Shown here piece by piece: positions 1 to 8,504 of a DNA stretch of 22,698 nt. The position numbers and the translations under genes were made by a program. The DNA is taken from NCBI GenBank assembly GCA_030621685.1, contig JAUXHF010000003.1:1-22698 (forward strand). Direction: 5' to 3'. A model generated the notes under the pieces. The model had not been told where the DNA came from. It was given only the letters and a program-made list of their open reading frames with translations, and did not search any database. The DNA is from Spirochaetota bacterium (GTDB lineage: Bacteria > Spirochaetota > UBA12135 > COTS27). Numbering within the stretch: the stretch's first letter is position 1; the number at the start of each line of letters is the position of its first letter.

Positions 1-49
1 TATAAACTGCGTACCTTAGAATAAGAATAAAAACTATACAAGGAAAACT

Positions 50-1993
50 ATGAACCAAGTTAAAATTCAAAGTATGAAATCTCAAGAATCCAAAGAAACA
101 ACAGCCTCCCCAATACAAAGAAGGCCGTATCTTGCCTTAGCTTTAGCTACAGCAAAAAGCAACATGCCAGCATTCTTCAGGCTTCTTACGCTTCTTGCGC
201 TCCTTACTCTAATAGCTACATTTAGCCAAGCCTTCGCAGCGAAAAGCCATGCCGTATCAATATACGGCGACTTCAAATATAAAGCTGGCTTCAAACACTT
301 TGAATACGCAAACCCCAACGCCCCCAAAGGCGGAGAAATGGTATTAGGCGCCTTGGGTAGCTACGATAGCTTCAACATGTTTATTGTCAAAGGAGAAACA
401 GTATCGGGCTTTAGCTACACTTACGATACACTGCTAGAACAAACATCCGATGAACATAGCCGCGGCTACGGTCTTTTGGCCGAAACCATTGAATATGACG
501 AAAAACGTGAATATGTAACCTTCACCCTTCGTAAGCAGGCCATATGGCATGACGGCAAGCCCGTTACCCCAGAAGATGTTATATGGACATTCAATACCCT
601 ACTAAGCCAAGGAGCGCCTTTCTTTAAGTTCTACTATCAAGATGTCAAAGAGGTGAAAAAAACAGGACCACGTAGCGTAACCTTCAGCTTCAAGAAAGCC
701 AATCGCGAAATGCCGCTTATTCTAGGCCAGCTAAATATTCTCCCTAAACATTATTGGCAATCAAGAGATTTCTCAAAAAGCAGCTTAGAGCCACCCTTAG
801 GTAGCGGCCCTTACAAAGTCAAGAATTTTGATGCTGGAAAATTTGTTACCTATGAAAGAGTCCGCAATTACTGGGGAAAAGATATTCCTGTAAACAAAGG
901 ACGCTATAACATCGATGAGATTCGCTACGAATATTATAAAAGCCTTGAAGTGCTGCGTGAGGCTTTGAAATCGGGAAAGGTTGACTTTTTCTCTGAAAAT
1001 ACTTCGAAAGAATGGGCTGTCGGCTATGACACCAAGGCCGTTAAAAATGGCCTCCTCAAGAAAGAACTTATCCCCCATGAAAACACCCAAGGCATGCAAG
1101 GCTTTGCCTTTAACTTGCGTAAAAGCATTTTTAAAGATCGCCGCGTGCGTGAGGCGCTGGCCCTCGTCTTCGATTTCGAATGGGCAAACAGAGTGCTTTT
1201 CTATAATGCCTATACAAGATCTAGAAGTTATTTCAACAACAGCGAGCTTGCCTCTAGTGGTCTTCCCTCAAAAGAAGAACGGCGCCTCTTAGAACCCCTC
1301 AGAGGAAAAATACCCGAAGAGGTTTTTACGAAAGCCTTTTTGCCATCTCAAACAGATGGCAGCGGGCAAAGCCGCTCTAACCTTCGTAAGGCCAATACTC
1401 TGCTGAAGCAAGCTGGCTGGACAGTGCAAGCTGGCGTATTACAAAATTCATCCACTGGAGAAAAGATGAAGTTTCAAATTCTACTGGTGCTTCCAGCCTT
1501 TGAAAGAGTCGCCGGAAAGTTTGTCAAAGACCTTGAGAAGCTGGGTGTTCAAGTACAAGTCAATACCATCAACACAGCACAATATATTAACAGGGTTAAT
1601 AATTTTGATTTTGATATGATTGTGCAATCTTTCGGGCAATCAGATTCGCCGGGAAATGAACAATTAACTTTCTGGGGATCGGCTTCCGCCGACATCAAAG
1701 GCTCACGAAATGTTATTGGCATTAAAGATCCCTCCATAGATACACTGGTCAAAGGCCTCATTGCCTCCCCTGGCCGAGATCAGCTTATTACCTATACAAA
1801 GGCTCTCGATAGAGTTTTGTTATGGAACCACTTTCTTATTCCCCATTGGTATCTCGCTTCTTTCCGTGTGCTTTACTGGGATAAATTTGGCATGCCAGAA
1901 AAACGCCCCCCTTACAACCTTCCCATTGATAGCTGGTGGGTGGATTCAAAGAAAGCGGCCGACCTGAAATCCAATCTACGAAACCTACGTTAA
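50..1993 (+). CDS. yejA: Extracellular oligopeptide-binding protein of a YejABEF-type ABC importer
   Basis: A family 5 solute-binding protein of 647 residues that would capture oligopeptides outside the membrane and deliver them to YejB/YejE. The mature N-terminus has the YejA pattern: HAVSIYGDFKY, then FEYANPNAPKGGEM and FNMFIVKGE. IWHDGKPVTPEDVIWTF near residue 165 is typical of peptide-binding SBPs. E. coli YejA is about 604 residues, so the length fits. A hydrophobic segment lies at residues 41-58 with a plausible signal-peptidase site after AFA (61-63). The start at 50 is supported by AGGAAAA at 41-47. This leaves an unusually long 38-residue polar region before the hydrophobic core. Met39 would give a conventional signal peptide but has no ribosome-binding site. 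yejB follows after a long gap. In E. coli this system imports peptides and microcin C; the substrate here is inferred only. Confidence 0.93.
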   Translation: MNQVKIQSMKSQESKETTASPIQRRPYLALALATAKSNMPAFFRLLTLLALLTLIATFSQAFAAKSHAVSIYGDFKYKAGFKHFEYANPNAPKGGEMVLGALGSYDSFNMFIVKGETVSGFSYTYDTLLEQTSDEHSRGYGLLAETIEYDEKREYVTFTLRKQAIWHDGKPVTPEDVIWTFNTLLSQGAPFFKFYYQDVKEVKKTGPRSVTFSFKKANREMPLILGQLNILPKHYWQSRDFSKSSLEPPLGSGPYKVKNFDAGKFVTYERVRNYWGKDIPVNKGRYNIDEIRYEYYKSLEVLREALKSGKVDFFSENTSKEWAVGYDTKAVKNGLLKKELIPHENTQGMQGFAFNLRKSIFKDRRVREALALVFDFEWANRVLFYNAYTRSRSYFNNSELASSGLPSKEERRLLEPLRGKIPEEVFTKAFLPSQTDGSGQSRSNLRKANTLLKQAGWTVQAGVLQNSSTGEKMKFQILLVLPAFERVAGKFVKDLEKLGVQVQVNTINTAQYINRVNNFDFDMIVQSFGQSDSPGNEQLTFWGSASADIKGSRNVIGIKDPSIDTLVKGLIASPGRDQLITYTKALDRVLLWNHFLIPHWYLASFRVLYWDKFGMPEKRPPYNLPIDSWWVDSKKAADLKSNLRNLR

Positions 1994-2369
1994 ATAACTA
2001 CAAAATATACATCAGAAATATACATCAGAAATATATATCAGAAATATATATCAGAATAATACCTTAGAATATACGTTAAAATGCGTTCAATAACTAAGTA
2101 GAGTTGCATACTTACATAATTATAAACAAATTTCTCTAAACGTCTTTCTCTAAGCTCTACTTTGCTAGGCCAAGCCAACTTGTGTATTTCTGCGTTTGTT
2201 AAATCATCTTCTAAGCCTTAGCCTTAGCCTTATCCTATAAGCTATGAATATTTCATACTTCCAGCAAAGCTCGTTTCTATCAGAGACAGTTACGCAGCTG
2301 CAGCTACTAGAGTCAGAGTCTTCAGAAAAAACAAAGAGACCATTCAGCTTTTAACAGGCAAAGACACTC
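1994..2369. other. Gene-free interval between yejA and yejB
   Basis: This 376-bp interval holds the 13-nt tandem array at 2005-2056, a triplet of GCCTTA at 2215-2232, and two nearby copies of TTTCTCTAA around 2130-2152. No convincing ORF, RNA gene or rho-independent terminator was seen. TATA-like words near 2121 and 2234 lack a well-spaced -35 partner. The gap may allow the binding protein to be expressed separately from the membrane and ATPase subunits. Confidence 0.5.
2005..2056 (+). repeat. Four tandem copies of a 13-nt repeat
   Basis: Four head-to-tail 13-base units run at 2005-2017, 2018-2030, 2031-2043 and 2044-2056. The first two read ATATACATCAGAA and the last two ATATATATCAGAA, a single C-to-T difference. 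The array begins 11 bases after the yejA stop codon. It has no spacers, so it is not CRISPR, and it does not form a strong hairpin. The copy number may vary between strains by slippage. Confidence 0.9.
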
Positions 2370-3458
2370 ATGCTTTTTTACATATTCAAACGCTTACTAC
2401 TCATAATACCCACCGTAATAGGAATTATGTTTATAAACTTTGCCGTGGTCCAAATAATCCCCGGCGGGCCAGTGGAACAAATGATGTCCACTTTATATCA
2501 CAGCGACGAAACAGGGGTTATCTCTCGTTTAGAGAGCGGTGGCGGTAGCGAAACTTTACAAACCGCCGATGAGGGCGGCTACAAAGGAGCCAGCGGGCTA
2601 GAGGCCGAACTTATCGCCGAACTGAGCAGCTACTATGGCCTAGACAAGCCCGCCCCAGAGCGTTTTATCCGAATGCTGATAAATTACTTCAGTTTCAATT
2701 TCGGAGAAAGTTTTTATCGGGACCAAAGCGTGATAAGCCTGATAGCAGACAAAATGCCCGTATCCATATCTTTGGGACTCTGGACCAGCATCCTTATCTA
2801 TTTCATATCCATACCCTTAGGCATTGCAAAAGCCATGCGCGATGGCACAGGTTTTGATCTTTCAACAAGCACGCTCATTACCATTGGCTACGCTATTCCT
2901 AACTTTCTTTTTGCTATCTTTCTTATTATAGTCTTTGCCGGCGGAGAGTATTTCCAGTGGTTTCCGCTGCGCGGCCTTGTCAGCTCAAACTTCGATGAGC
3001 TTTCCTTTTGGGCGAAAGTAAAAGATTATTTTCATCACCTGGCCCTGCCCATTAGCGCCATGGTTATTTCTGGCTTTGCCGGACTTACCTTACTTACAAA
3101 AAACTCCTTCATAGACGAGATTAGCAAGCAATATGTCATAACCGCCAGAGCCAAAGGGCTGGGCGAAATTCAAACCTTGTTTCGCCACGTCTTTCGCAAT
3201 GCCATGTTACTCATTATTTCCTCGTTTCCTAGCGTCTTAGTCAGTCTGCTTTTCGCCTCTTCCTTGCTTATTGAGGTTATCTTTTCGCTTGATGGGCTGG
3301 GCCTCTTGGGTTTTGAATCTACCGTTCGTCATGACTACCCCGTCATGTTTGCAAGCTTATTTTTTTTCTCCTTATTGGGGCTTTTCTTAAAACTTATTTC
3401 TGATATTCTCTACGTATTTATCGATCCTAGAATAGACTTTGAGAAAAGGATAGGCTAG
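2370..3458 (+). CDS. yejB: YejB-type ABC oligopeptide importer permease
   Basis: Inner-membrane permease of 362 residues, close to E. coli YejB (364). The N-terminus has the family pattern MLFYIFKRLLLIIPT followed by a transmembrane helix and VQIIPGGPVEQMM at about 27-39. A periplasmic stretch of about 80 residues precedes the five-helix BPD_transp_1 core (about 130-355). The cytoplasmic EAA coupling loop, ITARAKGLGEIQTLFRHVF, lies at about 257-275 and would dock on one ATPase domain of YejF. DPRIDFEKR ends the protein, as in the YejB/DppB family. The ribosome-binding site is poor (AGG at 2356-2358, 11 bases before ATG). The stop codon lies one base before the yejE start, which suggests translational coupling. 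Confidence 0.93.
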   Translation: MLFYIFKRLLLIIPTVIGIMFINFAVVQIIPGGPVEQMMSTLYHSDETGVISRLESGGGSETLQTADEGGYKGASGLEAELIAELSSYYGLDKPAPERFIRMLINYFSFNFGESFYRDQSVISLIADKMPVSISLGLWTSILIYFISIPLGIAKAMRDGTGFDLSTSTLITIGYAIPNFLFAIFLIIVFAGGEYFQWFPLRGLVSSNFDELSFWAKVKDYFHHLALPISAMVISGFAGLTLLTKNSFIDEISKQYVITARAKGLGEIQTLFRHVFRNAMLLIISSFPSVLVSLLFASSLLIEVIFSLDGLGLLGFESTVRHDYPVMFASLFFFSLLGLFLKLISDILYVFIDPRIDFEKRIG

Positions 3459-3459
3459 C

Positions 3460-4494
3460 ATGCTTTCAGAACTTAACAAGCGAAGGCTAGGTAACTTCAA
3501 AAAAAATAAGCGTGGTTACTACTCTTTCATACTTTTCTCGCTGCTCTTTTTGTTCTCGCTTGTTGCAGAGATATTTATCCATGATAAGCCGCTCATAGTT
3601 TCCTATAACAAGCAACTATATTTTCCACTGCTACAAAGCTATAGCGAACGTAGCTTTGGTGGCGATTTTGATAGCGAAGCCGATTACAGAGACCCCTATG
3701 TACGCTCGCTGATAGAAGAGAGCGGCGGCTGGCTTTTTTTTCCGCTCATTCCCTACTCTTACGATACCGTAGTTACTGATATTGAAGGCAGCGCCCCTTC
3801 GCCGCCCTCAAGCAGAAATTGGCTTGGCACCGATGATCAGTCTCGAGATGTTTTCACTAGAATGGTTTATGGATTTAGGCTATCAACCATTTTCGGGCTT
3901 GTGCTTACGCTGGTATCCATTGTCATCGGGGTAAGCGCGGGAGCCATCCAAGGCTACTTTGGTGGCTGGGTAGATCTGTTCTTCCAGCGCCTTATAGAAG
4001 TATGGGATTCTATCCCCACTTTATATTTGCTTATAATACTTTCAAGTGTTGTCGTCCCTAGTTTTCTTTGGCTCTTAGTATTTCTCTCACTTTTTTCATG
4101 GCTGGGCTATGTGGGCGTAGTCCGCGCCGAATTTCTGCGTGCTCGAAATATGGACTATGTTCGAGCGGCTAAAACCTTAGGTCTTTCGCATAGGGTTATT
4201 ATGTTTCGCCATGTGCTGCCCAATGCTATGATAGCCACTATCACCTTCCTGCCCTTTAATCTAAGCGCGGCGATAACGACCCTAGCCGCTCTCGACTTTC
4301 TAGGGTTCGGATTGCCTCCTCCATCTCCCTCGCTTGGCGAGCTTATCTTCCAAGGCAAAAACAACCTTCAAGCGCCATGGCTAGGGCTTACGGGGTTTTT
4401 CGCTCTTTCGATAATCTTATCCCTCCTCATGTTCGCTGCCGAAGCCCTTCGTGATGCCTTTGATAACAAAAAAACATTTTCAAAGGATTCTTAA
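3460..4494 (+). CDS. yejE: YejE-type ABC oligopeptide importer permease
   Basis: Second permease subunit, 344 residues, against 341 in E. coli YejE. The N-terminus LNKRRLGNFKKNKRGYYSF precedes the first membrane helix (about 21-40). A periplasmic insertion follows, then the diagnostic WLGTDDQSRDVFTRMVYGFR (121-140). The EAA loop YVRAAKTLGLSHRVIMFRHV (233-252) should contact YejF. LDFLGFGLPPPSPSLGELI (279-297) is the usual family C-terminal motif. AAAAGGA at 3444-3450, nine bases before the ATG, is a good ribosome-binding site even though it overlaps the yejB coding end. It would pair with YejB in the membrane as a heterodimeric channel. Confidence 0.94.
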   Translation: MLSELNKRRLGNFKKNKRGYYSFILFSLLFLFSLVAEIFIHDKPLIVSYNKQLYFPLLQSYSERSFGGDFDSEADYRDPYVRSLIEESGGWLFFPLIPYSYDTVVTDIEGSAPSPPSSRNWLGTDDQSRDVFTRMVYGFRLSTIFGLVLTLVSIVIGVSAGAIQGYFGGWVDLFFQRLIEVWDSIPTLYLLIILSSVVVPSFLWLLVFLSLFSWLGYVGVVRAEFLRARNMDYVRAAKTLGLSHRVIMFRHVLPNAMIATITFLPFNLSAAITTLAALDFLGFGLPPPSPSLGELIFQGKNNLQAPWLGLTGFFALSIILSLLMFAAEALRDAFDNKKTFSKDS

Positions 4495-4576
4495 TTTCTT
4501 GCTCTTTTCACAGATGCCTCAAAATAGCAAAACCAGCCGAATTCAAAACTAGGCAGTACATTTTTCTAAGAAATAC

Positions 4577-6250
4577 ATGAGAAGAAAGCCAGACATAAAA
4601 AAACCTGCCTTGCTTCAGGTCGAAAACCTTTACACAAAAATAAGCAGCGCAGGAAAAAGCATTCAAGCCGTAGATGGCATTAGCTTTTCCTTGCAAGCAG
4701 GGCAATCTTTTGCCTTAGTCGGCGAGTCGGGGTCGGGGAAGTCTATGGCAGCACTTTCTCTTACAAGGCTCGTGCCACGGCATATTTTCCCAGAAATATC
4801 TGGGAAAGTTTTTTTTAATGGTGAAGACATGCTCTCTATGCCAGAGTCAAAATTACGAAAACTTCGCGGGAGAAAGATAGCCTATATTTTTCAAGACCCC
4901 ATGTCTTCGCTGAACCCCCTGCAAACAGTCTATTCCCAAATACGCGAGAATATCACCCTGCACACAAAACTTCGCCAGCAATCAGCCATACAGGAAAAAG
5001 CCATAACTCTGCTTTCGCAAGTAGGCCTTCAAGAGGCTCCTAGCTACTTAAACAGATACCCCCATGAACTCTCTGGCGGGCAGAGACAGCGCATTATGAT
5101 AGCCATGGCACTCTCGGCGGATGCACGCTTACTTATTGCCGATGAGCCAACAACCTCGCTTGATGTAACCGTGCAAGCACAAATACTAAAACTTCTTTCA
5201 AAGCTCAAGCAAGAACTTCAGCTTTCCATGTTGTTTATCACCCATGACTTAAGCCTTGTTGAGCATGTTGCCGATGAAGTTGCCGTGATGCGAAATGGTC
5301 GCATCGTAGAACAAGCAAGCATGCTTAGGCTTTTCAAAAAACCTACGCATAGCTATACTCAAGATTTGTTTGCTAGCAGGCCACAGAAACTTCTACGTTT
5401 GGCTAGCGAAGAAGCTGCTTTCACAAGGAATCTAAAAAAAACGACTCCTATTCTTCAAGTGAAAAATTTCTCTGTGAAATATCCGATAAAATCAAAATTG
5501 CTGCGCAGAACCTTAGGCCAGTTTACGGCTGTTGAAAGCCTTAGTTTTAGCCTTCATGCCGGGCGAACACTGGGCATCATTGGCGAGTCGGGGTCGGGCA
5601 AGACTTCCTTGGCGCTTGGCATTTTACGCTTAGTGCCAACACTTGGGGAAATCTTACTTAAGGGCCAGCCTATCCATGCCGCTAAAAGCAAGGCCTTGCT
5701 TTTAGCTAGAAAAAACATGCAAGTGGTTTTTCAAGATCCCTTCTCATCACTCTCGCCGCGCATGACAGCCGGTGATACCATCAGCGAGGGTTTAAGCTTA
5801 CATCGAAAAGACCTTAGCTCAAAGGAAAGACGCGAGCTTGGCGCTAAGGCCATAGCCGAAGTAGGTCTGCCTAAACTTACCGTGCAGCGCTACCCCCATG
5901 AGTTCTCTGGCGGAGAACGCCAGAGAATTGCCCTAGCACGTGCCATCATCCTAAAACCTAAACTTATTATCTTAGATGAGCCAACTTCATCCTTAGATGT
6001 CTCTCTGCAGAAAAGAATGATTGACCTTTTGCTAAGACTTCAGGAAAAATACAGTTTAAGTTATTTGTTTATCTCTCATGATTTACGAGTGGTGCGTGCC
6101 TTGGCCGATGATATTTTGGTTATGCGCCATGCCAAAACCATAAGCTATGGGAAAGCTAAGAATATTTTTCGTAGCGCAAAAGAACCCTATACTCGGGCGC
6201 TTATTGAAGCGGCTATGCTAGGCGATAAAGCTAGCCCTGCAACACTGTAG
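4577..6250 (+). CDS. yejF: YejF-type ATPase with two fused ABC domains
   Basis: The energising subunit of the peptide importer, with two complete nucleotide-binding domains in one 557-residue chain (E. coli YejF is about 529). Domain 1 has Walker A GESGSGKS (49-56), Q-loop FQDP (105-108), signature LSGGQRQ (165-171), Walker B LLIADEP (185-191) and switch His223. Domain 2 has GESGSGKT (336-343), FQDP (385-388), FSGGERQ (443-449), LIILDEP (463-469) and His501. Both sites look catalytically intact. The start is 82 bases after the yejE stop with only a weak AAG-type ribosome-binding site. The next gene begins 12 bases after the stop. A single fused ATPase serving one YejB/YejE pair is the standard arrangement in this family. 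Confidence 0.95.
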   Translation: MRRKPDIKKPALLQVENLYTKISSAGKSIQAVDGISFSLQAGQSFALVGESGSGKSMAALSLTRLVPRHIFPEISGKVFFNGEDMLSMPESKLRKLRGRKIAYIFQDPMSSLNPLQTVYSQIRENITLHTKLRQQSAIQEKAITLLSQVGLQEAPSYLNRYPHELSGGQRQRIMIAMALSADARLLIADEPTTSLDVTVQAQILKLLSKLKQELQLSMLFITHDLSLVEHVADEVAVMRNGRIVEQASMLRLFKKPTHSYTQDLFASRPQKLLRLASEEAAFTRNLKKTTPILQVKNFSVKYPIKSKLLRRTLGQFTAVESLSFSLHAGRTLGIIGESGSGKTSLALGILRLVPTLGEILLKGQPIHAAKSKALLLARKNMQVVFQDPFSSLSPRMTAGDTISEGLSLHRKDLSSKERRELGAKAIAEVGLPKLTVQRYPHEFSGGERQRIALARAIILKPKLIILDEPTSSLDVSLQKRMIDLLLRLQEKYSLSYLFISHDLRVVRALADDILVMRHAKTISYGKAKNIFRSAKEPYTRALIEAAMLGDKASPATL

Positions 6251-6262
6251 TATTTTTCAGCT

Positions 6263-7138
6263 ATGATGTTACCTTCAGCTTCAAGCTCAACTTCAAGCTT
6301 AGAGCTTTTCTTTAAGAAAGTAGCTACTTCCCATGCAAGCTCCACGCATGCTAGCCCTAAGAAGCCGCTCATTATTCTTCACGGCTACCTTGCTTCAATA
6401 AGTAACTTGCTCCCTACAGCCTTAGGCATCTCTAAGAACCTCCACGGAAAAGAGGCTAGAGAGATCTTCGTAGTCGACCAAAGAAATCATGGGCATTCCC
6501 CGCATAGCCCCATCATGAGCTACCTGGCTATGAGCTACGATCTAAAACAGTTTCTTGATACACATGGAATTAAGAAGGCAGCTTTACTGGGGCATTCTAT
6601 GGGCGCCAAGACCGCTCTTTGTTTTGCTTCGCTGTTTCCAAGCCGTGTTGAAAAAGTTGTTGTAGCCGATATGCATCCGCAAGCCAAAGAAGAGAAAAGT
6701 GTTGCCGAAAAGTATGCTGGCTATTTGTATCAGCTTAAACTTGAGAAATTTCAAACCCGAGCGCAAGTCTTTGAAGCCCTAGCTGAAAAGATACCCTACG
6801 TTCATACCAGAAATTTTCTCTTAAAAAACCTAGTCATTCAAGGAACGAAAACTAAGAAACTATACTGGCAATGTAACATGGAGGTCTTATCTAAGCAAGG
6901 TCATTTTGTGCGTGCTGGCATTTATTTTGAAAGCCCCTCGCCTATCCCCATGCTCTTCATTCGAGGCGGGCAAAGTTCCTACATCTTGAAAAGCGAAATT
7001 CCTGACTTGCAAAAAAAATTCCCGCTTGCCCAATTTGAACATTTTGCAGAGAGCGGACATTGGCTGCATTGGGAAGAATCAAAAAGATTTTCCGATGTCA
7101 TCGCCAATTTTCTCAGCCAGCCCCAGCCAACGCCATGA
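6263..7138 (+). CDS. Alpha/beta-hydrolase, YbfF/ABHD11-like esterase
   Basis: A 291-residue serine hydrolase. The fold markers are the oxyanion-hole HG at 40-41 (LIILHGYLAS), the VDQRNHGHSPHSP strand-loop (71-83), the nucleophile elbow GHSMGAK (110-116, Ser112), and the C-terminal GHWLHWE with catalytic His266. VADMHP (134-139) and FIRGGQSSYI (232-241) match the YbfF/ABHD11 family better than generic hydrolases. Asp136 is the likely acid residue. The first 30 or so residues are Ser/Ala-rich and look non-conserved, so the true start could be later. The end overlaps the next gene in ATGA at 7135-7138, implying coupled translation. Known relatives are esterases or thioesterases acting on acyl esters; the natural substrate is unknown. 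Confidence 0.82.
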   Translation: MMLPSASSSTSSLELFFKKVATSHASSTHASPKKPLIILHGYLASISNLLPTALGISKNLHGKEAREIFVVDQRNHGHSPHSPIMSYLAMSYDLKQFLDTHGIKKAALLGHSMGAKTALCFASLFPSRVEKVVVADMHPQAKEEKSVAEKYAGYLYQLKLEKFQTRAQVFEALAEKIPYVHTRNFLLKNLVIQGTKTKKLYWQCNMEVLSKQGHFVRAGIYFESPSPIPMLFIRGGQSSYILKSEIPDLQKKFPLAQFEHFAESGHWLHWEESKRFSDVIANFLSQPQPTP

Positions 7139-7815
7139 ATGCAGCAGATAAGCAACAGAAGGCTAAGCCCAGCATGCCCACTTTCTCTTCCATGCAACAA
7201 GAGAAACAAAAACTCCGCAGGCTCTTCAAGAAACGCCGAGATGATTTTTTTTTGAAGCAGCCCGCTCTTCATGCCAAACTCTCCTTAGAAATTAGCAGGC
7301 GCATTTTAGATTTTATATACCAAAATAAAGCTACAAAAATATGCTGTAGCATGGTCACCCAAAGCGAGGTAAATACTTCTCTCATAATAGAAACCCTCTT
7401 GGCTCACCAGGCTCAAAAAAACTTTCGTGTATTTTTGCCGGCCATGCGTAAAGAGCAGGGGCAGGGGCATGGTCGCAGCCTAGTAGCACGAGAGCTAACG
7501 TCTAAGCAAAGTTTAGCCCAGCAGCTTATAACCGACCCGCTCTATTCAATCAAAGAGCCAAACCCTGCTTTTTGCAAATCTTACTATGGCGATATTCATA
7601 TTATACTTACCCCAGGGCTTCTGTTTGATGAAACTGGCAACCGCATAGGCTTCGGCAAAGGCTATTACGATTCCTTTCTCTTGCAGCACGGCGAGTCTCT
7701 TAGCCTTGGTGTTTTTTTTGAGCTGCAAAGATTTCCTGACCTCAGCCCTTTCATGGACGAACGCTACGATAGAAAAGTTTTTCAGGTTTTTAGCGAAAAA
7801 AATAACTTGGCTTAA
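7135..7815 (+). CDS. 5-formyltetrahydrofolate cyclo-ligase
   Basis: Converts 5-formyltetrahydrofolate to 5,10-methenyltetrahydrofolate with ATP, a folate salvage step in the cytoplasm. At 226 residues it is somewhat longer than typical members (about 180-200). The N-terminal helix KQKLRRLFKKRRDD (24-37) and the phosphate-binding GNRIGFGKGYYDSFL (168-182) are the family signatures. DPLYSIKEP (134-142) and IIILTPGLLFDETG (around 155-168) also fit. I chose the ATG at 7135, which overlaps the hydrolase stop as ATGA, over the in-frame ATG at 7060, which would overlap the hydrolase by about 80 bases. Later Met codons at 7174 and 7192 are also possible. A nine-T tract lies at 7245-7253. The folate function appears unrelated to its neighbours beyond shared transcription. 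Confidence 0.88.
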   Translation: MNAADKQQKAKPSMPTFSSMQQEKQKLRRLFKKRRDDFFLKQPALHAKLSLEISRRILDFIYQNKATKICCSMVTQSEVNTSLIIETLLAHQAQKNFRVFLPAMRKEQGQGHGRSLVARELTSKQSLAQQLITDPLYSIKEPNPAFCKSYYGDIHIILTPGLLFDETGNRIGFGKGYYDSFLLQHGESLSLGVFFELQRFPDLSPFMDERYDRKVFQVFSEKNNLA

Positions 7816-7833
7816 TGTTATAACTATAAAGGC

Positions 7834-8484
7834 ATGAAAGCAAGGTCTCCAAAACAGCTAGCCAGCATGAAAACTCCTACAACTCCTGCGAAGCTGGGCA
7901 AACAAAAAAGTTTACATAAAAATTTATATTTTTCTGCGATAATACTACCGCCTCCATTTTTGGATGAAGTGGAAAGTTTAAAAGCGGAGCTAAGCCGGCA
8001 GTATCAGAGCATGGCCTGCTTAAGGTCGCCGGCTCATATTACGCTTTTCCCGCCTTGGGCCATGCCTCCGGCGCAGCAGGATAAACTCCTTGCCAGCTGG
8101 CACAGGGCTTTAAGCCTGAGCCAAACTTCAAATTTCACGCTTAGCACTACCAGCGTAAAACACTTTAGCCAGCACACTCTTTACTTAGCGATAAAGACAT
8201 GCTATGCCTTAACAAGGCTACAGAAAACTATAGCCTTAAGCATGCAAGAGTTTTTAAACCTAGCAGAAAAAGCTCTTTCAAAACCAAAGCAAACGAGGCC
8301 ATTTATCCCCCATATCACCTTAGCCTTCAAAGACATATCTTGGCTTAAAATATCTAAGGCGCTAGATTTACTTCAGCACAGAGATTTACGAAGAAGCATG
8401 CAAATTTCCGAAATTCATCTTTTGCGCTTCAATCAGCTCAAGCATTGCTGGCAAAGGATATCTACCATGCCCCTCGTATTATAA
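7834..8484 (+). CDS. 2'-5' RNA ligase-like 2H phosphoesterase
   Basis: A 216-residue protein with the paired HxTx motifs that define 2H phosphoesterases: HITL at 68-71 (AHITLFPPW) and HITL at 160-163 (IPHITLAF). YFSAIILPPPFLDEV (32-46) is the usual first strand and helix. Characterised relatives (ThpR/LigT, YjcG) act on 2',5'-linked or cyclic 2',3'-phosphodiester RNA ends; the biological substrate here is unknown. The first 28 residues are basic and probably extend beyond the domain. The start is 18 bases after the cyclo-ligase stop; AAAGG sits almost against the ATG, too close to be a normal ribosome-binding site. Both catalytic histidines are present, so it should be active. Confidence 0.8.
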   Translation: MKARSPKQLASMKTPTTPAKLGKQKSLHKNLYFSAIILPPPFLDEVESLKAELSRQYQSMACLRSPAHITLFPPWAMPPAQQDKLLASWHRALSLSQTSNFTLSTTSVKHFSQHTLYLAIKTCYALTRLQKTIALSMQEFLNLAEKALSKPKQTRPFIPHITLAFKDISWLKISKALDLLQHRDLRRSMQISEIHLLRFNQLKHCWQRISTMPLVL

Positions 8485-8504
8485 AACACTGAAACAAGAA
8501 CATT

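Larger units (their letters stand above)
12..2071 (+). repeat. 12-nt direct repeat flanking yejA
   Basis: The word TACCTTAGAATA occurs at 12-23, upstream of yejA, and again at 2060-2071, downstream of it. Only these two 12-base ends are the repeat; the span between them is yejA plus the tandem array. This could be chance in AT-rich DNA or a trace of a former tandem duplication of the binding-protein gene. Confidence 0.4.

Noticed and set aside
2005..2056. Short CRISPR-like array
   Set aside because: The 13-base units are directly adjacent with no spacers, and no cas genes are present.
2100..2130. Sigma-70 promoter TTGCAT with TATAAA upstream of yejB
   Set aside because: The spacer is only 11 bases, far from the 16-18 required.
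7060..7134. Upstream ATG for the 5-formyltetrahydrofolate cyclo-ligase
   Set aside because: It lies deep inside the hydrolase gene; the ATGA overlap at 7135 is a typical coupled start.
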